NCBI GenBank assembly: GCA_030526505.1
Contig: JAUNCR010000003.1
Location: forward strand, 1-44,827
Source: Spirochaetales bacterium
Lineage (GTDB): Bacteria; Spirochaetota; Spirochaetia; Treponematales; Treponemataceae
Reading direction: 5' to 3'
Length of the DNA stretch: 44,827 nucleotides
In this document: one piece after another, positions 10,672-17,194 of the stretch
Layout of the letters: each line of letters opens with the position of its first letter
Numbering within the stretch: position 1 is the first letter of the stretch
Program-made: the position numbers and the translations under genes
The notes under the pieces: model-generated
Databases searched by the model: none
Told to the model about the DNA's origin: nothing
What the model saw: the letters and a program-made list of their open reading frames with translations, nothing else

Positions 10672-10778
10672 ATATGCCAGTTGGACTAACAGGGCACCTG
10701 TTTTTTTCCCCGAAACAAACTGTGCGTCGACCCGAAAAAATTTCATGAGCTTTACCCGCTTTTATTTATAATGTGCGG

Positions 10779-10787
10779 TGATATAAT
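10779..10787 (+). promoter_or_regulatory. extended -10 promoter of the candidate ncRNA
   Basis: TGATATAAT is a perfect extended -10 (TGnTATAAT). A second TATAAT occurs at 10767-10772. No clear -35 is visible, which is tolerable for extended -10 promoters. No reading frame follows, only the structured region ending in a terminator. Confidence 0.55.
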
Positions 10788-10793
10788 TCCCCC

Positions 10794-11008
10794 GTTGTTT
10801 TCAAATTATTACAGGCCTGCGAAGTGTTCTGGAAAAACAGAGGGGTTGCAATTTGCATATAGATTGCTTGCCGATGATGAATTAGAGGCCTTAAAAAGGT
10901 AAATGAAACTTCCAGCCGAAAGCAAATGACACTGCCTTCTGGACAGTAAATTCCAGGAACCTCCTTAATGCCTTGGCAGTTGGCTGCCCAAGCCAACTGC
11001 CTTTTTAT
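10794..11008 (+). ncRNA. candidate structured non-coding RNA (about 0.2 kb, 6S-like rod possible)
   Basis: Between an extended -10 promoter and a strong terminator there is no credible reading frame, but the ends fold on each other: AGGC (10813-10816) with GCCT (10970-10973), GTTCTGGAA (10826-10834) with TTCCAGGAAC (10951-10960, one bulge), CAGAGGG (10838-10844) with CCTTCTG (10935-10941), then ATTTGC with GCAAAT further in, and a small apical hairpin GCCTT-AAA-AAGGT near 10889. The rod shape with internal loops and the length would suit a 6S RNA, but I see no decisive 6S sequence mark; RNase P, tmRNA and SRP RNA are not supported. The presence of an RNA gene is fairly likely; its identity is open. 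Confidence 0.5.
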
Positions 11009-11010
11009 TT
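10975..11010 (+). terminator. Rho-independent terminator of the candidate ncRNA
   Basis: GGCAGTTGGC (10975-10984) pairs perfectly with GCCAACTGCC (10992-11001), loop of seven, followed by TTTTTATTTT. The T-run is on the plus strand, so it cannot be the terminator of the leftward methyltransferase gene that ends here; it implies a rightward transcript coming from the non-coding stretch. Confidence 0.8.
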
Positions 11011-11760
11011 TCTTGCCACAATGACCATTGTTGAAAGATTCTGGTCATAAGGAATCCTGTTGAAACCACCGTATACTTCCACAGTCTTGAACTTGCATTC
11101 CCTGATGAGTATGTCCCTGAGTTCTGCCGCAGAATAAAGTCGCTGGACAAAGGTGTGGTCAATTTTCTTTCCGTTTTTGTCTATGAGGATCCACCTTGAA
11201 TTCAATCCTTCCCATGCACCCTTAACCTTGAATTCTGTAAGGACTGTCATTCCGGCCCTTTCAAACCATTCGCCAGGTGTAAAATATTTAATTGCACTTT
11301 CACGGCTGATGCATTCAAGAATGAAAGTTCCGCCTTTCTTAAGGTTCCTGTAAACCTGCTTGAGGATTTTTATGTCGTCTTCAATCTTGTCGCAGTAACC
11401 AAAGGAATTGTAGATGTTTACGGCAGCGTCGAATTTCCTTTTTGCCTTGAAGGTCCTCATGTCGTGGTTAACCAGTTCCAGTTCAACGCCTTCGTCTTCC
11501 GCGCTTTCTTTTGCCGCGTCAAGGAAGGGCTGTGTAATGTCTACTCCCGTAACCTTCATTCCCTGGGCTGCAAGTTCCACGCTTATTCTACCGACGGCAC
11601 AGCAGACATCAAGAACAGAATCACCTTCTTTGAGTCCAGCAATCTCAATGCATTTTTCTGCAATGCCGTTGGCCTGTGCCCATTGCTGTTCGTCAAACAT
11701 GATGGGGCCGTAGTTAAGCCAGAAGTCTTCGTTTTCAAACCATTCCCTGTCTTTTTTCAT
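11005..11760 (-). CDS. class I SAM-dependent methyltransferase
   Basis: A 251-residue Rossmann-fold methyltransferase. The AdoMet-binding motif I reads VLDVCCAVGRIS, followed by motif II ending in VTGVDIT (acidic residue binding the ribose) and a motif near FDAAVNIYNSFGY. The variant CCAVGR/CCGPGR form is typical of a subgroup of bacterial small-molecule or unknown-substrate methyltransferases, so the acceptor cannot be stated. I chose ATG 11758-11760 because AAAGGAG lies just upstream on the minus strand; the frame is open 15 codons further (to 11805) but without a ribosome site. Monocistronic and transcribed toward the candidate ncRNA. Confidence 0.85.
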   Translation of the reverse strand: MKKDREWFENEDFWLNYGPIMFDEQQWAQANGIAEKCIEIAGLKEGDSVLDVCCAVGRISVELAAQGMKVTGVDITQPFLDAAKESAEDEGVELELVNHDMRTFKAKRKFDAAVNIYNSFGYCDKIEDDIKILKQVYRNLKKGGTFILECISRESAIKYFTPGEWFERAGMTVLTEFKVKGAWEGLNSRWILIDKNGKKIDHTFVQRLYSAAELRDILIRECKFKTVEVYGGFNRIPYDQNLSTMVIVARK

Positions 11761-12112
11761 ATTTCTCCTTTGCTGTATTTGGACAGATGACATTGCAATT
11801 TTCAAAATCAGTTTTAGTCTGGAAAATATCCCTGTCCTGATTCTTCAGTTCCGCCGCATTCAAATTGAATGAACTGAAGGAAAACCAGAATCTTCCAGGT
11901 TCATTTTCCGATAGATTGTTGTGCTGTTCCGGTAAATTAAAAATCTTCATCCGTACCCCCAGCTGCTACTTTTTGTTATTTAAAGGTCAGTTATATTTTC
12001 GGTGAAAGAGGCCCATAGTTTTACGGGTTGAATGAAAACTTCAGGCCTTTGCCGGCATGCTTAAATTAATCTTAATGTTGGAAAATCCCACCGGAAGTCA
12101 AAAAAGGTCCTA
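11761..12112. other. intergenic stretch, nothing firm
   Basis: About 350 bases between the divergent methyltransferase and hprK genes. A 71-codon minus-strand frame (11735-11950) overlaps the methyltransferase start in another frame and looks random. AGGCC near 12010 and GGCCT near 12043 could pair but no convincing structure or known riboswitch is seen. Confidence 0.4.
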
Positions 12113-12141
12113 TTGTGTTTAATCGGATATAACTGTATAGT
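12113..12141 (+). promoter_or_regulatory. hprK promoter, possibly leaderless
   Basis: TTGTGT (12113-12118), 17-base spacer, TATAGT (12136-12141). The box ends six bases before ATG 12148, so transcription would begin at or next to the start codon. No Shine-Dalgarno is present. Confidence 0.5.
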
Positions 12142-12147
12142 ATAATT

Positions 12148-13137
12148 ATGTCGGATAAGACCATCAGCGTCCTCAATTTGCTGGACATGGATTTAAAAGG
12201 ACACAACTCTCTCAACATTCGCTGTCTTGCAGGACGCAACGGGCTTTCTCGCGAGATTAAGGCTTCCGATGTGAACAGGCCTGGTCTTGCCCTTTCCGGA
12301 TTCTATGAATCCTTTGCCCATGAGCGAGTTCAGCTTTTTGGTCGCGGCGAATATGCCTACCTTCAGAAACTTGAAAGTGAAGAAAATCTTGATCCTGTAA
12401 AAAAATTCTTTACATACGAAATTCCCTGCGTAGTTTTCAGCCAGAACCTTCAGCCTTCGGAGACAATTCTTTCCCTTGCAGAAGCTTCCGGTGTTCCGGT
12501 CCTTCAGTCGGATCTTGGTTCTTCTGAATTTGCCCAGAGAATCATTCGTGTTCTTTCCAACATATTTGCACCTAGCAAAACCCTTCACGGCGTTTTTGTT
12601 GAAGTTTACGGTGTCGGCATTCTTCTTACCGGAGAATCTGGTGTTGGTAAAAGTGAAACTGCCCTTGAACTTATTGAACGAGGTCATCGTCTTGTTGCAG
12701 ATGACATCGTTGAAATCCGCTGTGTTAACGGTAACTCCATTCTGGGGCAGGGTGCAAACAAACTCATCAGCCACCACATGGAAATCCGCGGACTTGGTAT
12801 CATCAATGTTGCCCAGCTTTATGGTGTCGGTGCCATTCGCGAACAGAAGGAAGTTCAGATTGTCATCAAGCTTGAAACTTGGGATCAGACAAAGGTTTAT
12901 GACAGAATCGGTACAGAAACCCACTTTATGGACATGCTTGGGGTAAAGATTCCTCTCATTGAAATTCCTGTTAAGCCAGGCCGTAACCTCCCTATCATCA
13001 TTGAGGCTGCTGCTATGAACGAGCGTCTCAAGACAATGGGATATTATTCGGCAAGGGAATTTAACCAGAACATTCTCCGCTGGATTGAATCCGGGGAAGC
13101 CCAGAAGGCTTACTACGGCGGCGAAGATTTATATTGA
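12148..13137 (+). CDS. hprK: HPr kinase/phosphorylase
   Basis: A 329-residue bifunctional enzyme that phosphorylates and dephosphorylates the regulatory serine of HPr. The Walker A loop GESGVGKS is at 162-169 and the HprK signature block MEIRGLGIINV at 211-221; the length matches the family. The substrate HPr is encoded 48 bases downstream, with its Ser46 target intact. No PTS enzyme II is in the window. Treponemes are known for carrying HprK/HPr with an incomplete sugar PTS, so the pair probably serves regulation rather than sugar uptake; that last step is inference. The mRNA may be leaderless (TATAGT six bases before ATG). First gene of the hprK-ptsH-lexA-holA run. Confidence 0.96.
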   Translation: MSDKTISVLNLLDMDLKGHNSLNIRCLAGRNGLSREIKASDVNRPGLALSGFYESFAHERVQLFGRGEYAYLQKLESEENLDPVKKFFTYEIPCVVFSQNLQPSETILSLAEASGVPVLQSDLGSSEFAQRIIRVLSNIFAPSKTLHGVFVEVYGVGILLTGESGVGKSETALELIERGHRLVADDIVEIRCVNGNSILGQGANKLISHHMEIRGLGIINVAQLYGVGAIREQKEVQIVIKLETWDQTKVYDRIGTETHFMDMLGVKIPLIEIPVKPGRNLPIIIEAAAMNERLKTMGYYSAREFNQNILRWIESGEAQKAYYGGEDLY

Positions 13138-13185
13138 TATAAAAAGTGTAAATAAATATATGTTGATCTAAAAAGGAAGGATATT

Positions 13186-13452
13186 GTGATTGAAAAGATT
13201 TTAACAGTTAGAAACCGCGCTGGAATCCACGCTAGACCTGCAGCACTTATTGCACAGACAGCAAATAAATTTGCTTCGGAAATTCTTCTTGAAAAAGAAA
13301 CAGCTTCTGTAAATGCAAAATCAATCATGGGCGTAATCACCATGGCTGCCGGATACAACACAACACTTACACTTAAAGCAGAAGGTGCAGACGAAAAAGA
13401 AGCAGCAGAGGCAATCTTGGCTCTCTTTGAATCAAAATTCGAGGAGGAATAA
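13186..13452 (+). CDS. ptsH: phosphocarrier protein HPr
   Basis: An 88-residue HPr. Both phosphorylation sites sit at canonical positions: His15 in RAGIHARPAA (target of enzyme I) and Ser46 in NAKSIMGV (target of HprK). The start codon is GTG at 13186 with AAGGAAGG about six bases upstream. It follows hprK by 48 bases. Its last codons contain the GAGGAGG ribosome site of lexA, and its TAA stop is immediately followed by the lexA ATG, so translation of the two is probably coupled. With both His15 and Ser46 kept, it could act either as a phosphocarrier or as a HprK-controlled regulator. Confidence 0.96.
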   Translation: MIEKILTVRNRAGIHARPAALIAQTANKFASEILLEKETASVNAKSIMGVITMAAGYNTTLTLKAEGADEKEAAEAILALFESKFEEE

Positions 13453-14064
13453 ATGAAAGCTTTGACCGACCGTCAGAAGGAAGTCCTTGAATTCATTGCA
13501 AGGTTTTCGGAAGAGAACGGTTATCCTCCAACAGTACGCGAAATCGGCGAAAATTTCGGCATCTCTCTCCGTGCTGTTCAGGATCACATTGCTGCATGCC
13601 AGAAAAAAGGCTATCTTTCCCAGTGTCAGAAGCGTTCCCGCTCTTTCCGCGTAATCAAAGGCGAAACTGTTCAGGAACCAAGGGTTTTTGTTACTAAGGT
13701 TCCAAAACTTGGAACGATTGCTGCTGGAAAACCTCTTCTTGCAGAAGAAAATCTTGACGGTTATGTAACAATTGCAGAGCCTTTCGTAAAGCCTGGAAAA
13801 ACATATTTTGCCCTCAATGTTCGCGGCGCAAGCATGATCAATGCAGGAATCCTCGAAGGGGACCTTGCAATCATCGAGCAATCAGAAATTGCCGCCGAAG
13901 GACAGATTGTAGTGGCTGTTGTTGACAATGCAATTACACTCAAAAGATTTTATAAGGAGCAGGATAGGGTGCGTCTTCAGCCGGAAAATCCTGACTTCCA
14001 GCCTATTTATTCCAACGATGTGAAAATTGCAGGCATCATGGTAGGTCTTGTAAGAACATACTGA
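13453..14064 (+). CDS. lexA: LexA repressor (SOS regulator, S24 autoprotease)
   Basis: A 203-residue LexA. Residues 1-65 are the winged helix-turn-helix (LTDRQKEVLEFI, YPPTVREIGENFGIS); the recognition helix region SLRAVQDHIAACQKKG differs from E. coli, so the operator may differ too. The self-cleavage site is Ala91-Gly92 (IAAGKP), and the Ser/Lys dyad is Ser127 (GASMINAGI) and Lys164 (ITLKRF), so RecA-stimulated cleavage should work. ATG follows the HPr stop with no gap, and holA starts two bases after its own stop. Being inside a PTS-regulator/replication transcript is unusual for lexA. I could not recognise a LexA operator in the window. Confidence 0.95.
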   Translation: MKALTDRQKEVLEFIARFSEENGYPPTVREIGENFGISLRAVQDHIAACQKKGYLSQCQKRSRSFRVIKGETVQEPRVFVTKVPKLGTIAAGKPLLAEENLDGYVTIAEPFVKPGKTYFALNVRGASMINAGILEGDLAIIEQSEIAAEGQIVVAVVDNAITLKRFYKEQDRVRLQPENPDFQPIYSNDVKIAGIMVGLVRTY

Positions 14065-14066
14065 TT

Positions 14067-15083
14067 ATGGCTTCCTGTGAATTCTATGTTTTCACTGGTC
14101 CAGAAGCCGGTGAAAAAAATGATGCTATTGCAAATATTCGCGAGCAGGCAAAGAAAAGGAACGGTGACATTTCCGAATACCGTTATTATGCATCTGACAT
14201 TCGTGTTGCAGACCTTGTGGCACAGTTGCAGAATGGAAGCCTTTTCGAACCTGCTCTTTTCATTACTGTCCGCAGTGCCGAACTCATCAAGGGCAAGGGG
14301 GATGTAGATCTCCTTGTGGGATGGGTTAAGGCTTCTTCAGAAAGTAAAAACACCCTCATTCTTGTTTCCGATGAAAACGGCATAGACAAGAAACTTGAGT
14401 CTGCCTGTGCGGGAGACCACAAGAAAGTTTTCTGGGAAATGTTTGAAAACAGGAAGGCTCAGTGGGTGGAATCTTTCTTCCGCAAGAACGGTTTTTCCGT
14501 AACTTCCGATGCAGTGGAACAGATTCTTGAAATGATTGAGAACAATACTGATGCCCTCAGGTCCGAGTGTTCAAGATTTTTCTTCTGCTTTGAAAAAGGG
14601 CATACCGTTACCTGCGACGATGTGGACAAGATCCTTTCCCATAACCGCGAAGAAAATGCCTTTACTCTTTTTGATGCAATGGCAGACGGTTCAAAGAATC
14701 CATCCCAGCGGTTTGAAACTTCAATCGACATCCTTGAAAAAATCAAGGCTTCTTCAAAATCAGGATACCTTATTGCACTCATAGCAGGCCTTACATATTG
14801 TTTCCGCCAGCTCAGGTCATGGCATGCAATCCATGCCAACGGAGCCCGTCCTACTGATGTTCAGCTTAAGACGGCTGGTTTCAGCGGAAAGAAAAAGCAG
14901 GAGCAGTATGACCGCGCCTCTAAGATCTGGAATAACGGTGCAACTTCTTCCATCCTGGCTCTTCTTGCACACACTGATGAATCCCTTCGTGAAACACCGG
15001 GGCTTGATGAAAACATCATGGCCATGTGCCTCTATTCCATCGTGATGAAAAACGGATTGTTCCCTGCAATCTACGAAGGGTGA
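14067..15083 (+). CDS. holA: DNA polymerase III subunit delta
   Basis: A 338-residue HolA-like protein, the clamp-loader subunit that opens the beta sliding clamp. The N-terminal domain reads FYVFTGPEAGEKNDAI, the divergent P-loop-like start of HolA, followed by the ALFITVRSAELIKG block; the rest has the expected three-domain helical pattern ending in a collar domain (GKKKQEQYDRASKIW, near 270). As in most HolA proteins there is no functional Walker A. It starts two bases after lexA with no room for a separate promoter, so replication and SOS genes share a transcript. A strong bidirectional terminator follows 50 bases after the stop. Confidence 0.88.
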   Translation: MASCEFYVFTGPEAGEKNDAIANIREQAKKRNGDISEYRYYASDIRVADLVAQLQNGSLFEPALFITVRSAELIKGKGDVDLLVGWVKASSESKNTLILVSDENGIDKKLESACAGDHKKVFWEMFENRKAQWVESFFRKNGFSVTSDAVEQILEMIENNTDALRSECSRFFFCFEKGHTVTCDDVDKILSHNREENAFTLFDAMADGSKNPSQRFETSIDILEKIKASSKSGYLIALIAGLTYCFRQLRSWHAIHANGARPTDVQLKTAGFSGKKKQEQYDRASKIWNNGATSSILALLAHTDESLRETPGLDENIMAMCLYSIVMKNGLFPAIYEG

Positions 15084-15125
15084 TCCTGCAACGGCTTATT
15101 TAACAGCACTGATTCCTGACATGGC

Positions 15126-15166
15126 AAAAAAAAAGGCTGTTCCCGAAAGAACAGCCTTTCCTTTTC
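15126..15166 (-). terminator. bidirectional terminator between holA and rpsD
   Basis: AAAGGCTGTTC (15132-15142) pairs perfectly with GAACAGCCTTT (15149-15159), loop CCGAAA. The A-run at 15126-15134 gives a nine-base T-run on the minus strand (rpsD terminator); the plus strand has TTTCCTTTTC (holA). Confidence 0.9.
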
Positions 15167-15179
15167 TGGCAATAGAAAA

Positions 15180-15773
15180 TTACTTAGAGTAGAATTCAAC
15201 GATAAGCTGTTCGTTGATTTCAACAGGGCATTCTGCGCGCTTTGGCATCATGATAAGCTTTCCAGAGAAAGATTCTTCTGAAACTTCGATGTAGTCCAAT
15301 GGGCGGCGGTTTCCGTTAAGGAAAGAAGCCTTGATCTGTTCATTCTTCATTGACTTTTCGCGGAGAGAAATTACCTGACCAACCTTTACCTGGAGTGAAG
15401 GGATGTTTACCTTCTTTCCATCAACACGGATGTGACCGTGAGATACAAGCTGGCGTGCCATGCGGATTGAGTTTGCGAATCCGATGCGGTATACGAGGTT
15501 GTCGAGACGTGTTTCCAATCCTACGATGAGGTTTTCACCTGTCTTGCCTTCCTTGCGGGAAGCAATGTCGTAGTAGCGGCGAAGCTGGCGTTCCATGATA
15601 CCATAGTAAGCCTTTACCTTCTGCTTTTCACAAAGCTGCTTTCCGTATTCAGAAGTCTTCTTTGTCTTCTTGAAAGCTGGATCGTTAGCTCTGTTCATTG
15701 CCTTTGGATGTCCACATACGTTAACACCAAGTCTTCTGCATTCCTTGAAACGAGGGTTTCTTCTTGTTGCCAT
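15180..15773 (-). CDS. rpsD: 30S ribosomal protein S4
   Basis: A 197-residue S4, an early-binding 16S rRNA protein that starts small-subunit assembly. The N-terminal domain (RNPRFKECRRLGVNVCGHP) and the C-terminal S4 RNA-binding domain (ETRLDNLVYRIGFANS, SHGHIRVDGKKVNIPS) are plain. AGGAG stands upstream of the ATG on the minus strand. It is monocistronic here, away from the alpha operon where rpsD lies in many bacteria. Confidence 0.97.
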   Translation of the reverse strand: MATRRNPRFKECRRLGVNVCGHPKAMNRANDPAFKKTKKTSEYGKQLCEKQKVKAYYGIMERQLRRYYDIASRKEGKTGENLIVGLETRLDNLVYRIGFANSIRMARQLVSHGHIRVDGKKVNIPSLQVKVGQVISLREKSMKNEQIKASFLNGNRRPLDYIEVSEESFSGKLIMMPKRAECPVEINEQLIVEFYSK

Positions 15774-15890
15774 AATATTAACTCCTATTCACCATGGTGA
15801 TTTTCTCACCAAATATTTTGCCGCGGTGAGGGATATAATAGTTCATATATTTTATAGAAATTTGCATTTGAATTCAATACAATTTGGCGC

Positions 15891-17084
15891 ATGAATAAAA
15901 ATATGATTGCACAGGCCTTGAAGGTAACAGTGCCTGTTTTCTTCGGGTACATTTCGATTGGGATTCCTTTTGGGCTTCTTATTGTCAATGCAGGCTATCC
16001 GTGGTGGCTTTCCCCTCTCATGGGAGTTGCAATGTTTACGGGTGCCGGACAGTTTTTTGCCGTTGCCCTTTTTTCAACGGGGACAGTCCTTTCGGTTATT
16101 GTCCTTGCCGAATTCCTTTTGAGTATCCGTCATATTTTCTACGGGCTTTCCCTCATCGACAGGTACAAGAACTACATCCGCCGCCGTCCTTACCTCATGT
16201 ATTCGATCACCGATGAAACTTTTGCACTGGTTACCACTGTGGAAGTTCCTGCCGGTGTTGACGCGGGAAAATTCTATAATCTGGTTTCTTTCCTTGACCA
16301 GAGCTACTGGGTTATCGGGTGCCTTATTGGCGCTGCTGCCTACAAGGTTCTTGAAGTCTACAATCTGACCCAGTATCTTGCGGGCGTTGATTTTGCGCTC
16401 ACTGCACTTTTTGTTGTCCTTGCTGTCGAACAGATTCTTACCCGCAAAGATGTTCTTGGTCCTGCTGTAGGTGCCCTCATCTGCGGATTTACTGTCTGGC
16501 TTTTCAAGGCAGGCAGGTTCGATTCTTCAGGGATCATCTGGGTTTCCATTTGCTTTGGCCTTGCCATGCTTTTCCTTTTGCGCGGAAAGTCCTATTACAG
16601 GAACAGCAAAAACGAAAGGGGGGAAATGGTCCCTTCCGAAAAAAAAGAAGAGGTTTCCAAAGGTGGAATTGCCCTTGCCGCAGTTTCCATGGCAGTCTTT
16701 GTGGTTCTGTTCCTTGTTTTCAGTAAGCCTCACAATCTTCTTGCCGATGGTGTTGAACGGCTTTCCCTGGGACAGGCTCTTGCCGCTGTCTTTGTTTCCG
16801 GCCTTGTTGTCCTTGCAACAAGAGTTCTTCCATTTGCGATCTTTGCAAAAAAGAATCCTCCCCTTTGTATCCGCTTCATCGAAAAGTATGCTCCTCCGCT
16901 GATCATGATGGTTCTTCTTGTCTACTGCTTCAAGGATGTGGATTTTACTTCCACCGCAACCTGTGCGCCTTATTTCATCTGTGTAGCAGTGTCCGGGGTG
17001 CTGCATTTAATCTTCCGCAACAGCATGGCAAGCATCATAGGAAACACCGTCCTCTTCATGGTTTTGACACGACTGTTGGGGTAA
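15891..17084 (+). CDS. fused AzlC-AzlD branched-chain amino acid exporter
   Basis: A 397-residue membrane protein that joins the two subunits of the AzlCD exporter in one chain. Residues 1 to about 230 are AzlC (VFFGYISIGIPFGLL, MFTGAGQFFAVALF, SIRHIFYGLSL). Residues 233-262 are a hydrophilic, charged linker, about 263-283 an extra hydrophobic segment, and about 290-397 AzlD (ATRVLPFAIFAKK, the conserved Arg-x-x-Pro core, then EKYAPPLIMMVLLVY). Export of branched-chain amino acids or their analogues is the known role of the family. The start has no Shine-Dalgarno; a TACAAT box ends seven bases before ATG 15891, again suggesting a leaderless mRNA. It is divergent from rpsD. ilvD and ilvB lie elsewhere in the window. 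Confidence 0.88.
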   Translation: MNKNMIAQALKVTVPVFFGYISIGIPFGLLIVNAGYPWWLSPLMGVAMFTGAGQFFAVALFSTGTVLSVIVLAEFLLSIRHIFYGLSLIDRYKNYIRRRPYLMYSITDETFALVTTVEVPAGVDAGKFYNLVSFLDQSYWVIGCLIGAAAYKVLEVYNLTQYLAGVDFALTALFVVLAVEQILTRKDVLGPAVGALICGFTVWLFKAGRFDSSGIIWVSICFGLAMLFLLRGKSYYRNSKNERGEMVPSEKKEEVSKGGIALAAVSMAVFVVLFLVFSKPHNLLADGVERLSLGQALAAVFVSGLVVLATRVLPFAIFAKKNPPLCIRFIEKYAPPLIMMVLLVYCFKDVDFTSTATCAPYFICVAVSGVLHLIFRNSMASIIGNTVLFMVLTRLLG

Positions 17085-17157
17085 GCGGTTTTGACAGAAT
17101 CGGACTGACTGGTAGTATTTTCATCTTGTTATACTGTCTTTTGGATTTTCAAATTCA

Positions 17158-17186
17158 TTGAATATTTTTGTTGATTTTTCTATAAT
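17158..17186 (+). promoter_or_regulatory. alaS promoter, possibly leaderless
   Basis: TTGAAT (17158-17163), 17-base spacer, TATAAT (17181-17186): a near-consensus sigma-70 promoter. ATG 17195 lies only eight bases after the box, and no Shine-Dalgarno precedes it. Confidence 0.65.
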
Positions 17187-17194
17187 ATGCGATT

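Noticed and set aside
10492..10689. A 65-codon plus-strand frame ending in VIARSVATKQSI
   Set aside because: It runs through the large hairpin and the dispersed repeat; the peptide is the familiar translation artefact of that repeat, with no ribosome site.
11735..11950. A 71-codon minus-strand frame upstream of the methyltransferase
   Set aside because: It overlaps the methyltransferase start in another frame, and its sequence has no hydrophobic or domain pattern; the GGGG before its ATG is the only support.
12193..12924. A 243-codon frame antisense to hprK
   Set aside because: Shadow of hprK in a low-stop frame; no ribosome site, no recognisable domain.
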